Source of the DNA: Clostridium sp. CMCC3677
Lineage (GTDB): Bacteria; Bacillota; Clostridia; Clostridiales; Clostridiaceae
Reading direction: 5' to 3'
Length of the DNA stretch: 64,000 bases
NCBI RefSeq assembly: GCF_023845585.1
Contig: NZ_JAMQHS010000004.1
Location: 186,001-250,000 of the forward strand
The stretch's first letter is position 1; every line of letters starts with the position of its first letter. Under the pieces are notes generated by a model. The model searched no databases. It was not told the origin of the DNA and was given only the letters and a program-made list of their open reading frames with translations. The position numbers and the translations under genes were made by a program. Positions 27,832 to 36,603 of this stretch are shown piece after piece.

Positions 27832-30033
27832 CTATGTCATATTATTAGGATTTATATCAATACTAATCCTTATTTCATTATATACACTCTTATTTAATAG
27901 ATAAAGTGTATCTTTTACTTTTTTACTAAATTCATCACTAAAATTACCTTTTATTATTATCTGCCATCTATATTTATCCTTTAACTTGGTAATTATACAA
28001 GGCACTGGACCTAACAATATAAGCCCCGTTCCTATTATTAACTTTTCCAATTCCTTCTGTAAATTATACATAAATATTTTCAATTTTTCCTGAAATTTAG
28101 AAGTTCCATTAATTATTAATATCTTTGTGAAAGGTGGATTATCCATAAGACTTCTAAATCTAATTTCTTCCTCAAAGAAAGACTTATAGTCACCATTTTT
28201 AGCATGTATTAAACTATAGTGATTAGGAGTATATGTTTGAACTATTACTAATCCATCCTTTTCTCCTCTTCCTGCTCTTCCTGCTACTTGAGTTATAATT
28301 TGAAAAGTTCTTTCTCCACATCTATAATCTGGAATATTTATAGAAATATCAGCTGCTAATACTCCAACCAGTGTTACATTTGGAAAATCCAATCCTTTGG
28401 CAATCATTTGAGTACCAATTAAAATATCTCCCTCTCCATTTTTAAATGAATTATATATAGATTCATGTGAATTTTTATGTCTAGTAGTATCAACATCCAT
28501 TCTCAATACTCTAGCTTTGGGAAAATATTTTTTCACTTCTGTTTCTACTCTCTCAGTACCTGCACCAAAATACTTCACATATTTACTTTTACATTTTGGA
28601 CATATTTTTTGTTCTCTTTCTGCTCTTCCGCAATAATGACATATCAAATATCCATTTTTATGATAAGTCATTGAAACATCACATTCTGGACATTTAAAAA
28701 CATATCCACAACTTCTGCAAGAAATAAAAGTTGACATTCCCCTCCTATTTAAAAACAAAATAGTTTGATTTTTATTTTTAAGATTTTTATCAATTTCATT
28801 ATAGAGAGCCTTACTAAATAAAGATAAATTATTTGATTTTAATTCTTCTCGCATATCTATTATATCAAACTTTGGCATATCTTTTTTATTCACTCTTTTA
28901 TTCATCTCTATCAGCTTATATTTACCTTCCAAAGCTTTATAATAACTTTGAATACTTGGAGTAGCAGAACCTAATATAAGCTTACATCCTTGCATTTCAG
29001 TAATGAATTCTGCAACTTCAATAGTGTTATACTTAGGATTTTGTTCTGATTTATAAGTTGTTTCATGCTCTTCATCTATTATAATTAACCCCAAATTTTG
29101 CATTGGTAAAAAAAGAGCACTTCTAGCTCCTATAACTAGTTTAGATTTACCTTCTTTTATTCTAAACCATTCATCAAATCTTTCTCCCTCAGAAAGTCTA
29201 CTATGAAAAAGAGAAATATTGCTTCCGAATCTTCCTTTAAATCTTTCAATCATTTGAGGCGTTAATGCAATTTCTGGCACCAATATTATACATCCTTTGT
29301 CTTGCTTTAACATATCTGCTACTAAATGCATATAAACTTCCGTTTTTCCTGAACCAGTTACTCCTTTTATGAGGCATTTTTTTTCATTTCCATTTACAAT
29401 GGTATCAAAAGCTTTTTGTTGTTCTAATGTTAATGTTTTAGAAGAATATTCAGAATAACTTTTAATATTATATCTAAAAACTACTTGCTCTTCACATTTC
29501 AAAATTCCTGCTTCTATTAATTTATTTAAAGAATAACTTGAAAATCCATTGTCTTTTGTTATTTCACTTTTGGTAAATGAGCCCTCATTTTGTGATATAA
29601 ATTCATACAACTTTATATAATTATCTTTTTTAAATTTTTCATCTTCCAATTGTTTGTCTGTGTATATCACACGTCTTTTTTTATTCTTTAAACCTTTCAT
29701 AATTCCAACAGGTATTAAAAGTCTTATTCCATCTATATATTTACAAAGATATTTATTTCTCAAAAAATTAATAAGATCAATATCTGCTTTTGTTAAAATA
29801 GGATAGTCTTCACAAACATCTACAATATATTTAATCCTGTATTTAAATTCCAACTCTTCAGTTAAAATTTTAAATACAAAGCCATCAACATTTCTATTTC
29901 CTTTTCCAAAAGGAACTTTTACTCTATATCCAATACCAACTTTATCAATGAATTCATCTGATATTTTATATGTAAATGGTCTATCTACTTCATTTGCATC
30001 ACTATTTATAATTATTTCAGCATAAATGCTCAT
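27832..30033 (-). CDS. priA: Primosomal replication restart helicase PriA
   Basis: DNA helicase that reloads the replisome at collapsed forks. The 733 residues have a 3'-end-binding N-terminal domain, Walker A GVTGSGKTEVY (about 223-233), the DEEH box, two zinc-binding cysteine groups (CRSCGYVFKCPEC and CHYCG...CPKC), and motif VI with QVAGRAGRG. Full length. First gene downstream of the coaBC terminator. Confidence 0.97.
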   Translation of the reverse strand: MSIYAEIIINSDANEVDRPFTYKISDEFIDKVGIGYRVKVPFGKGNRNVDGFVFKILTEELEFKYRIKYIVDVCEDYPILTKADIDLINFLRNKYLCKYIDGIRLLIPVGIMKGLKNKKRRVIYTDKQLEDEKFKKDNYIKLYEFISQNEGSFTKSEITKDNGFSSYSLNKLIEAGILKCEEQVVFRYNIKSYSEYSSKTLTLEQQKAFDTIVNGNEKKCLIKGVTGSGKTEVYMHLVADMLKQDKGCIILVPEIALTPQMIERFKGRFGSNISLFHSRLSEGERFDEWFRIKEGKSKLVIGARSALFLPMQNLGLIIIDEEHETTYKSEQNPKYNTIEVAEFITEMQGCKLILGSATPSIQSYYKALEGKYKLIEMNKRVNKKDMPKFDIIDMREELKSNNLSLFSKALYNEIDKNLKNKNQTILFLNRRGMSTFISCRSCGYVFKCPECDVSMTYHKNGYLICHYCGRAEREQKICPKCKSKYVKYFGAGTERVETEVKKYFPKARVLRMDVDTTRHKNSHESIYNSFKNGEGDILIGTQMIAKGLDFPNVTLVGVLAADISINIPDYRCGERTFQIITQVAGRAGRGEKDGLVIVQTYTPNHYSLIHAKNGDYKSFFEEEIRFRSLMDNPPFTKILIINGTSKFQEKLKIFMYNLQKELEKLIIGTGLILLGPVPCIITKLKDKYRWQIIIKGNFSDEFSKKVKDTLYLLNKSVYNEIRISIDINPNNMT

Positions 30034-30086
30034 ATAAATTCACCCTTTTTAAGATACCTTATTAACATATACTTGTATAATAAGAA

Positions 30087-30107
30087 GAAAGCGCATTTAG
30101 CGCTTTC
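30087..30107 (-). terminator. Intrinsic terminator after coaBC
   Basis: An 8-bp stem GAAAGCGC/GCGCTTTC with a 5-base loop, overlapping the coaBC stop and followed on the minus strand by TTCTTATTAT. Confidence 0.75.
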
Positions 30108-31275
30108 CAATAATATCAAATAATTTGCTAGCAATCTCATTTTTGCTTGTTTTATCTATTGGGATCTCTTCATCTTTATTAGATAAAATAATTACTCTAT
30201 TATCTTCAGAAGCAAAACCAGTATCTTCACTTGTTATATCATTTGCAACTATATAATCCAAATTTTTACTTATAAGCTTTTTTTTAGCATTTTCTTTTAA
30301 ATTTTGACTTTCAGCAGCAAACCCAACTAAAATTTGATTTTTCTTTTTGCGTCCTAGTTCCATAAGAATATCATTATCTCTAGTGAAAGCTAATTCTAAA
30401 TCTCCATCACCTTTTTTTATCTTCTGACTACTATATTCTTTTGCTTTATAATCAGCTACAGCAGCTGATTTTACAACTACATCAGAATTATCAAAATACT
30501 TGTTTATTTCTTCTTTCATTTCACTATTAGTAGAAACTCTAATAAAATTAATATTTGTTGGTATTTCTAATGAAGTTGGACCAGAAATCAATGTAACATT
30601 AGCACCTCTATCTCTGGCTTCTTTAGCTATCGCATATCCCATTTTCCCAGTTGATCTATTAGTTATATATCTAACTGGATCTATTGGTGATATTGTAGGA
30701 CCTGCTGTAACTAAAACATTTTTATTAGCTAAATCTTTTTTAGTAAATTGTGATATCACTCTATCTACAATTACTTTTGGATCTTCAAGTTTTCCTTTTC
30801 CTATGTCTCCACAAGCAAGTCTACCACATGCTGGTTCTATAAATTCATATCCTAAACTCTTAAGTTTTTCTATATTTCCTTGAACTATTGGATTTTCATA
30901 CATATTAGTATTCATGGCTGGTGCAAAAATTACTTTTGCTTTAGTTGCCATGATAGTTGTTGATAACATATCATCAGCTATTCCATTTGCAACTTTGCCA
31001 ATTATATTAGCTGTTGCTGGTGCTACTAAAAAAACATCTGCTTTCTCAGCTAAACTTATATGCTGAATTTCCCATGCTTTTGGTTCAGAAAACATATCAT
31101 ATATAACCATATTTTGACTAAGTGATTGAAATGAAAGTGGAGTAACAAATTCAGTAGCTGATTTTGTCATTATTACTCTAACTTCAACATCTTGCTTTCT
31201 AAGTAAGCTTACTACTTCTAAAGCTTTATAAACAGCTATTCCTCCGCTTACGCCTAATACCACACACTTTTTCAT
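30097..31275 (-). CDS. coaBC: Bifunctional CoA synthesis protein CoaBC
   Basis: Joins cysteine to phosphopantothenate (CoaB half) and decarboxylates the product (CoaC half). The 392 residues have the flavoprotein N-terminus GVSGGIAVYKALEV, PAMNTNMYENP, and the lid cysteines ACGRLACG, then the CoaB domain with AGPTISPIDPVRYITN and STGKMGYA. ATG at 31275 is preferred over an in-frame TTG at 31284 that sits too close to the binding site. Last gene of the yicC-remA-gmk-rpoZ-coaBC unit. Confidence 0.96.
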   Translation of the reverse strand: MKKCVVLGVSGGIAVYKALEVVSLLRKQDVEVRVIMTKSATEFVTPLSFQSLSQNMVIYDMFSEPKAWEIQHISLAEKADVFLVAPATANIIGKVANGIADDMLSTTIMATKAKVIFAPAMNTNMYENPIVQGNIEKLKSLGYEFIEPACGRLACGDIGKGKLEDPKVIVDRVISQFTKKDLANKNVLVTAGPTISPIDPVRYITNRSTGKMGYAIAKEARDRGANVTLISGPTSLEIPTNINFIRVSTNSEMKEEINKYFDNSDVVVKSAAVADYKAKEYSSQKIKKGDGDLELAFTRDNDILMELGRKKKNQILVGFAAESQNLKENAKKKLISKNLDYIVANDITSEDTGFASEDNRVIILSNKDEEIPIDKTSKNEIASKLFDIIGKR

Positions 31276-31295
31276 AATACTCAAATCCCTTTATA

Positions 31296-31496
31296 TTATT
31301 CTTGATATTTTACAACATCTTCATTTACTTCATTAATTGCAATTGTTAGTGGTTTGTGAGAATCTACTTTAACTAATGGTTCTGCACCTTCAATTATTTC
31401 TCTAGCTCTTTTTGATGTTAAAATTACTAAAGAATATCTGTCCCCCACCTTTGTTAATAAGTCTACTATTGATGGATTAATCATAGAGTTGTTCAT
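31296..31496 (-). CDS. rpoZ: RNA polymerase omega subunit
   Basis: A 66-residue subunit that helps RNA polymerase assemble. It contains the core RYSLVILTSKRAREI (about 20-34) and a KPLTIAINEV stretch. AAGGAGG lies 9 bases before ATG. The start is inside the gmk coding end, overlapping by 20 bases in a different frame, so translation is likely coupled. Confidence 0.95.
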   Translation of the reverse strand: MNNSMINPSIVDLLTKVGDRYSLVILTSKRAREIIEGAEPLVKVDSHKPLTIAINEVNEDVVKYQE

Positions 31497-32115
31497 GTAT
31501 TAAGTCCTCCTTTGAATCTAATATACTATGTTTTAACCTATCTACCCTACATTTTTCAGCTAATATTACTGCTTCTAACTTTTCTACTGCAACGTTAACT
31601 TCATCATTAACTACTGCATAATTATATTTAGAAACAAAATTTATTTCTTTATAGGCAGATTTAAATCTCTTCATAAGAGATTCCGGGGTTTCACTTCCCC
31701 TTTTAATAATTCTTTGTTTTAATTCTTCCATAGAAGGTGGTAATATAAATATAAATACACCTTCTTCTGTATTTTCTTTTACTTTTAATGCACCTTGTAT
31801 ATCTATTTCTAAAATTACATCTCTACCACTATCTAACATTTTATCAACATTTGATTTAGGTGTTCCATAGTAATTTCCATATACTTCTGCATGTTCTAAA
31901 AAGTCATTCTTTTCTATTCTTGTTATAAAATCCTCTTTAGATAAAAAATGATAATTAATACCATCTACTTCACCATTTCTTGGTGATCTAGTTGTTGCTG
32001 AAACTGATAATAATAAATTATCGTTTTTTTCAAGTAACTCTTTGCATATCGTACCTTTTCCTGCACCTGATGGTCCCGATATAACAATTAACAGACCTCT
32101 TTTTTTATCATTCAT
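31477..32115 (-). CDS. gmk: Guanylate kinase
   Basis: Phosphorylates GMP to GDP. The 212 residues have the P-loop GPSGAGKGTI (about 14-23), TTRSPRNGEVDGINYHF for GMP binding, and the DIQGA segment. The start overlaps the remA stop by one base and its end overlaps rpoZ by 20 bases, making a tightly packed unit in the conserved Firmicute order. Confidence 0.97.
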   Translation of the reverse strand: MNDKKRGLLIVISGPSGAGKGTICKELLEKNDNLLLSVSATTRSPRNGEVDGINYHFLSKEDFITRIEKNDFLEHAEVYGNYYGTPKSNVDKMLDSGRDVILEIDIQGALKVKENTEEGVFIFILPPSMEELKQRIIKRGSETPESLMKRFKSAYKEINFVSKYNYAVVNDEVNVAVEKLEAVILAEKCRVDRLKHSILDSKEDLIHEQLYD

Positions 32116-32384
32116 TATTCATCGACCTCTTCAACAACTTCATCTTTAGTAGATAGTCTATGAGCAACTGTTTCAGGTTGTACTGCTGATAATATAACAT
32201 GATCACTATCTGTTATTATTACAGCTCTTGTTCTTCTTCCGTATGTCGCATCTATTAACATACCTCTATCTCTTGCTTCTTGAATTATCCTTTTTATTGG
32301 TGCTGATTCAGGACTTACGATAGCAACTAATCTATTAGCAGAAACTATATTACCAAAACCTATGTTTATTAATTTTATTCCCAT
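32115..32384 (-). CDS. remA: RemA-family DNA-binding regulator (DUF370)
   Basis: An 89-residue protein of the RemA/YlzA family. In Bacillus subtilis it activates biofilm-matrix and osmoprotection genes by DNA binding as an oligomer. The family core is seen in [22 protein letters not shown]-type N-terminus (shortened here) and [17 protein letters not shown]. Lies between yicC and gmk, the usual place. Targets in this organism are unknown. Confidence 0.92.
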   Translation of the reverse strand: MGIKLINIGFGNIVSANRLVAIVSPESAPIKRIIQEARDRGMLIDATYGRRTRAVIITDSDHVILSAVQPETVAHRLSTKDEVVEEVDE

Positions 32385-32397
32385 ATTTTTCCTCCTA

Positions 32398-33279
32398 TTA
32401 TTCTATATTCTGTACTTGCTCTCTTATCTTCTCTATAGTATTTTTTATATCTATAACTTTATTTGTCATACAAATATCTACTGATTTAGATCCAATAGTA
32501 TTGGCTTCTCTATTCATTTCTTGAATTATAAAATCTAATTTTCTTCCTATTGGTTCTTCTAATCCTAACGTTTGTCTAACTTGATTTAAGTGACTTTTAA
32601 GTCTTACAATTTCTTCATCAACAGCCGCTTTATCAGATAAAATTGCAATCTCTTGAGCAATTCTTGATTCATCTAAATCTATATCAGTTAATAATTCAGA
32701 TAATCTCTCTTCAAGTTTTTGTTTATAATTTTTAGGAATTTCATCTGCTAATTTTTCTATTTCTATTACAAATTTTTCTATTGTATCTATTTTCATTAAA
32801 ATATCATTTTTTAACTTTTCCCCTTCTCTTATTCTCATATCATTCATTAAATCAATAGAATTTTCTATCAAAGGCAATAGTTCTTTTAATATTTCTTCTA
32901 AATTTTCTTCTTTTTCAACTAAAGTTAGTACATCAGGCAATCTTGATATCTTAGTAGTTGTTATATCATCTACTAAATCTAATTCTTCCTGTATTAACTT
33001 CAAGCAATCATAGTATTTTTTAGCCAACTTAATATCAACTGTAGGCTCTATATTTTCTTTTGAATAGCTTTTATAGTTTATAAAAACGTCCACTTTACCC
33101 CTATTTAGTTTACTATTAATTAGTCCTCTAATCTTTTCTTCTAGAGATAGCATAGTTTTAGGCATTCTAATATTAATATCTAAGTATCTATGATTTACGC
33201 TCTTCATTTCAACTGAAAAAACCATGCCACTATTTTTATCACTTTGAGCACGCCCAAAACTTGTCATGCTTTTAACCAT
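32398..33279 (-). CDS. yicC: YicC-family endoribonuclease (YloC)
   Basis: A 293-residue protein of the YicC/YloC family, reported to be a metal-dependent endoribonuclease that affects small RNA turnover. The N-terminus [11 protein letters not shown] and SVNHRYLD, and the C-terminus [22 protein letters not shown], are hallmarks. First gene of the yicC-remA-gmk-rpoZ-coaBC unit, with a strong AAGGAGGTG site and a promoter at 33322-33350. Confidence 0.94.
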   Translation of the reverse strand: MVKSMTSFGRAQSDKNSGMVFSVEMKSVNHRYLDINIRMPKTMLSLEEKIRGLINSKLNRGKVDVFINYKSYSKENIEPTVDIKLAKKYYDCLKLIQEELDLVDDITTTKISRLPDVLTLVEKEENLEEILKELLPLIENSIDLMNDMRIREGEKLKNDILMKIDTIEKFVIEIEKLADEIPKNYKQKLEERLSELLTDIDLDESRIAQEIAILSDKAAVDEEIVRLKSHLNQVRQTLGLEEPIGRKLDFIIQEMNREANTIGSKSVDICMTNKVIDIKNTIEKIREQVQNIE

Positions 33280-33321
33280 TTTAGCACACCTCCTTCATTT
33301 ATAAGAAGTAATTCTTTAATT

Positions 33322-33350
33322 ATAATAATTAATTTGCTATGTTAAGTCAA
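33322..33350 (-). promoter_or_regulatory. Predicted SigA promoter for yicC unit
   Basis: TTGACT (33345-33350) and TATTAT (33322-33327) on the minus strand, separated by 17 bases, 42 bases before the yicC start. Confidence 0.7.
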
Positions 33351-33408
33351 CTCTTTGTTCATATTTTATTCATAATTATTTTTTTATTTATTTATAAATA
33401 AATAAAGC

Positions 33409-33444
33409 ATGTATCTAATGTTCAATAGTAAACATTAGATACAT
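33409..33444. terminator. Strong hairpin between the purine permease and yicC
   Basis: A 14-bp perfect stem (ATGTATCTAATGTT and complement) with an 8-base loop. Its minus-strand 3' flank is T-rich (GCTTTATTTATTTAT), its plus-strand flank has TTTT. It probably ends the permease transcript that runs through the inverted-repeat element. Confidence 0.6.
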
Positions 33445-33509
33445 ACTTTTAATTATCCCTTTAAAACTTTAATCCATAGCTGAAAGTTCGCTTTATTTTA
33501 AAATAAGGC

Positions 33510-33778
33510 TCTGTTTAAAATGTGTGTTGATATATGCAATAGGTGAAGTGGCATTGTAATTGGACTTTGAGAATCCTTAAGTGAGAATCTAAATTTTATA
33601 TTTAGCTTTTCGAACTTACTCAGCGAAGTCGAGTTTCATTTTGATAATCACATTTACTGCTTGTCCTAATTTTATATTGGGAACAAGCTAAAATTGGACT
33701 ATACTCATTTTAGTATTCCTAAGTTCAATTACTCCGCCCACTTTGCTTATGCATATATCAACACCCTGCTAAAACAGA
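33510..33778. repeat. 269-bp inverted-repeat element, long copy (MITE-like)
   Basis: The two ends are imperfect inverted copies of each other over about 90 bases, beginning TCTGTTT. They include a 15-base identical arm GTGTTGATATATGCA at 33524-33538, with its complement at 33750-33764. Two smaller hairpins sit in the middle (around 33616-33635, and GCTTGT/ACAAGC at 33659-33688). No ORF is inside. A shorter relative is at 47211-47279. This is the main content of the 520-base gap between yicC and the permease; no target-site duplication is obvious. It resembles a non-autonomous transposable element, but a structured RNA is also possible. Confidence 0.65.
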
Positions 33779-33799
33779 ATCTAAAATAAAAATTTTATA

Positions 33800-35167
33800 T
33801 TATAATACTGTTAATTTCACTAAGAAGATAAGCGCTAACATTACCATAACCCAAGAAACTTTTTTCTTATCTTCTTTTTTAGAGAAAAGGTTATATAATA
33901 AATTTATAAATACATATGATAATATACCAAATGTTAGCCCATCTCCAATACTATAAGTAAGAGGCATCAAAGCGATTGTCACAAATGCTGGAAGCCCTTC
34001 TGTAATTTCATTAAAATCTATGTTTTTAGCTGCTCCAAGCATTAAATATCCCACATATATTAAAGCCGGTGCTGTAGCACATGATGGTATTGCAATAAAA
34101 ATTGGTGAAAAGAACATTGCAATTAAGAATAAAACCCCTGTTGTAATAGCAGTCCATCCTGTTCTTCCTCCTGCTGCAACCCCTGTTGAGCTTTCTACAT
34201 AAGTTGTTACTGTTGAAGTTCCAAGGCATGCTCCTACGGTTGTCCCAATAGCATCTGCAAGTAGTGCTTTTCCTGCATTAGGAACTTTCCCTTCCTCATC
34301 AAGCATTCCTGCTCTTGAGCTAACTCCTACTAATGTTCCTACTGTATCAAAGAAATCTACAAACAAGAATGTGCATACTACTGTTATAAATAATCCAATA
34401 TTATCTGGATGAAATGCATATCCTAGATCTACCTTACCTGCAATAGGAGCAATACTTTCAAATTTAAAAATCCCATTTGGTAAATATATACCCAAGTCAG
34501 CTGCCACTGATGGATTTTTTAAAGCATATCCCCAAGCCAATAAAGTACTTACTAAAATCCCAACTAAAATTGAACCTTTTATTTTCTTTTTATCTAATAC
34601 TGCGATAATTATTAATCCAACACAAGTGATTGTAACTGTAGGAATTGTGAAATCACCTAGCCCTAATAAAGTTGCATCATTGTTTACAACTACTCCACTG
34701 CCTACAAATCCAATAAATGCAATAAACAATCCAATTCCAGCCGTAACTGCATATTTCATATTCTCTGGAATTGCATTTACAACAGCTTCACGAATTTTAA
34801 ATAATGACATTAAAATAAATATAATACCTTCTACAAATACTGCTGTTAATGCTACCTCCCATGATATCCCTTTTCCTAATACAACTGAAAATGCAAAATA
34901 TGCATTTAATCCCATTCCAGATGCTAAGGCAAAAGGTAGATTTGCAAACACTCCCATGAATATTGTTGCAAAAGCTGCTGATAAACAAGTTGCTGTTACA
35001 AGCGCTCCACTTGGCATACCTGTTGCACTTAACATGTTAGGATTTACAGCAATTATGTAAGCCATTGTTAAGAAAGTAGTTACCCCAGCTACTATTTCTT
35101 TTTTAAAATCAACCTTTTCATTAGAAAATATTTCAAATATTCTTTCAGACTTTTTTTCTTGTTGCAT
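33800..35167 (-). CDS. NCS2 purine permease (guanine/hypoxanthine type)
   Basis: A 455-residue membrane transporter of the AzgA/PbuG branch of the NCS2 family, importing guanine or hypoxanthine with protons. The N-terminal signature VAGVTTFLTMAYIIAVNP (about 29-46) and GMGLNAYFA are present, as are FDTVGTL and the STVTTYVESSTGVAAGGRTG motif. About a dozen membrane segments. ATG at 35167 is preceded by AGGAGG; an in-frame TTG at 35191 is less likely. A purine riboswitch with cytosine at the specificity position controls it, which supports a guanine/hypoxanthine substrate. Confidence 0.94.
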   Translation of the reverse strand: MQQEKKSERIFEIFSNEKVDFKKEIVAGVTTFLTMAYIIAVNPNMLSATGMPSGALVTATCLSAAFATIFMGVFANLPFALASGMGLNAYFAFSVVLGKGISWEVALTAVFVEGIIFILMSLFKIREAVVNAIPENMKYAVTAGIGLFIAFIGFVGSGVVVNNDATLLGLGDFTIPTVTITCVGLIIIAVLDKKKIKGSILVGILVSTLLAWGYALKNPSVAADLGIYLPNGIFKFESIAPIAGKVDLGYAFHPDNIGLFITVVCTFLFVDFFDTVGTLVGVSSRAGMLDEEGKVPNAGKALLADAIGTTVGACLGTSTVTTYVESSTGVAAGGRTGWTAITTGVLFLIAMFFSPIFIAIPSCATAPALIYVGYLMLGAAKNIDFNEITEGLPAFVTIALMPLTYSIGDGLTFGILSYVFINLLYNLFSKKEDKKKVSWVMVMLALIFLVKLTVL

Positions 35168-35193
35168 TTTTATTCCTCCTAAATTATTCAACT

Positions 35194-35230
35194 AAAAAAA
35201 ATCCCTATGGTTTCATTTGATAACTCATAG
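35194..35230 (-). terminator. Riboswitch-controlled terminator before the purine permease
   Basis: On the minus strand CTATG and CATAG close an imperfect hairpin followed by GGATTTTTTT. The 5' arm (segment 35219-35229, read TATGAGTTATC) is perfectly complementary over 11 bases to the 5' strand of the aptamer's P1 helix, giving a built-in antiterminator. Confidence 0.7.
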
Positions 35231-35265
35231 CGACTTAATTATTAATAAGAAATTAATATAGTCTT

Positions 35266-35334
35266 ACTCATAGTCAAATTATTTACGGCAATCTGGTAGA
35301 TACTTGTGAACCATATTATCACAATTATATGAGT
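35266..35334 (-). promoter_or_regulatory. Purine riboswitch aptamer (guanine type)
   Basis: Minus-strand reading shows the purine aptamer: P1 (ACTCATA with TATGAGT), a P2 stem with the AATATGG loop, the junction UAUCUACC, a P3 stem with the GCCGTAAAT loop, and the J3/1 sequence GACTAT. The specificity base is C (GAC-U), not U, so guanine or hypoxanthine rather than adenine. Loop-loop pairing sequences are conserved. It precedes a purine permease, as expected. Confidence 0.92.
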
Positions 35335-35353
35335 TATCCCTTTTACAAATATT

Positions 35354-35382
35354 ATTATACTTATCAATCCGAACATTGTCAA
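35354..35382 (-). promoter_or_regulatory. Consensus SigA promoter for the riboswitch-permease unit
   Basis: Perfect TTGACA (35377-35382) and perfect TATAAT (35354-35359) with 17-base spacing on the minus strand, about 15 bases before the aptamer. Expression is therefore likely set by the riboswitch rather than by a weak promoter. Confidence 0.88.
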
Positions 35383-35452
35383 TCTAAAAAGGTTTAATCA
35401 CTTGTTTTTTTCTTATTTTTCCGAACATTTTATTTTATTTCATTTTATTTAT

Positions 35453-36451
35453 TCAGTTTTTTTGTATTTCGTATGTATCTTTTTCAAATATTTCTCTTAT
35501 TTTAGTTAAATTATCATTATGATTTACAGCTACTAATAATTTTATTCTAGCCTTCTGTCCAGATAATACATCTCCAAATATAACTCCATACTCTCTAAGA
35601 TTTTTTCCACCACCTAAATATCCATAAGATTCAAATACTCGACCTTCAAAGCACCTTGATACTATTACAACTGGAATTTCGTTTTTAATAGCTCTCTTAA
35701 TTCCATCTACCATTAAAGGAGGTACATTTCCCCTTCCTAATGCCTCAATTACTACTCCTTTATATTCATTAGAAATAACAAAATCTATAAATTTTGAATC
35801 CATACCAGAAACGCACTTAATTAAAGCTACATCTTTTTCCATACTCTTTATTTTAACGTGTATAGATTTAGAATTTTCCCTATAAAAAATAACTCTATTA
35901 TTATCAACTATTCCAATGGGCCCAAAATTAGGTGTACTAAAAGCATTTAATGCCATTGAATTTCTTTTGGTTACTTCTGTTGCACTATGTAATTCACTAT
36001 TAAAACATACTAAAACGCCCCTATTTTTAGCACTATCAGAAATTGCTGTGCATATTGATGTAGCTAAATTAAAAGGTCCATCATATCCCAGTTCATCACT
36101 GCTTCTCATTGCTCCAGTAACGACTACTGGTTTATCAGTATTTAAAGTTAAATCTAAAAAGTATGCCGTCTCTTCTAAAGTATCAGTTCCATGAGTTATT
36201 ACAACACCGCTTATATCAGCTCTGTCTAATAATTTTTGAACCAAATTTGACAATTCAAGCATTAATTCAGAAGTCATATGTGGCGATGGTAAATTAGAAA
36301 ATGTATGACTTTCAATTTCAGCAACCCCCTGAATCCCTGTTACCATTTGCATTATTTCTTCTCCACTTAAACTAGGAACTGCTGCTTTTATTTTTTCATC
36401 TACTTTCATAGATATAGTTCCACCATTAAATATTATTGCTATTTTTTTCAT
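35453..36451 (-). CDS. Asparaginase
   Basis: Hydrolyses asparagine to aspartate and ammonia. The 332-residue protein has both catalytic threonine motifs: NGGTISM at about residues 9-15 and ITHGTDTLEETA at about 85-96. VVTGAMR is also present. No signal peptide is visible, so it should act in the cytoplasm. It stands alone between a terminator (36519-36546) and the promoter of the purine permease. Glutaminase side activity cannot be judged from sequence. Confidence 0.93.
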   Translation of the reverse strand: MKKIAIIFNGGTISMKVDEKIKAAVPSLSGEEIMQMVTGIQGVAEIESHTFSNLPSPHMTSELMLELSNLVQKLLDRADISGVVITHGTDTLEETAYFLDLTLNTDKPVVVTGAMRSSDELGYDGPFNLATSICTAISDSAKNRGVLVCFNSELHSATEVTKRNSMALNAFSTPNFGPIGIVDNNRVIFYRENSKSIHVKIKSMEKDVALIKCVSGMDSKFIDFVISNEYKGVVIEALGRGNVPPLMVDGIKRAIKNEIPVVIVSRCFEGRVFESYGYLGGGKNLREYGVIFGDVLSGQKARIKLLVAVNHNDNLTKIREIFEKDTYEIQKN

Positions 36452-36518
36452 CTATTCTTCCTCCATATAAACATAGTTACATTCTAATATATATTTCTAT
36501 TTTTTATTTTTATCATAA

Positions 36519-36546
36519 AAATACTCTTGGAAACCCAAGAGTATTT
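36519..36546 (-). terminator. Intrinsic terminator after the small unknown gene
   Basis: A 12-bp perfect stem AAATACTCTTGG and complement with a 4-base loop, followed on the minus strand by a T-rich tract. It isolates the asparaginase gene. Confidence 0.85.
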
Positions 36547-36603
36547 AAATTATTTTGTTAATGTCTAAATATTCTACACTCCATTTAAAGCTTACTTAGT
36601 TAA

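Noticed and set aside
28477-28674. Small plus-strand ORF opposite the priA zinc region
   Set aside because: Antisense of the cysteine-rich zinc-binding part of priA; no ribosome binding site.
33510-33778. Complete insertion sequence
   Set aside because: No open reading frame of transposase length or motif lies between the inverted arms, so only a non-autonomous element or structured RNA is possible.
35266-35334. Adenine riboswitch
   Set aside because: The specificity position of J3/1 reads C in GACTAT, as in guanine switches; an adenine switch would have U there. A 2'-deoxyguanosine switch is not excluded by eye, but the purine permease context favours guanine or hypoxanthine.
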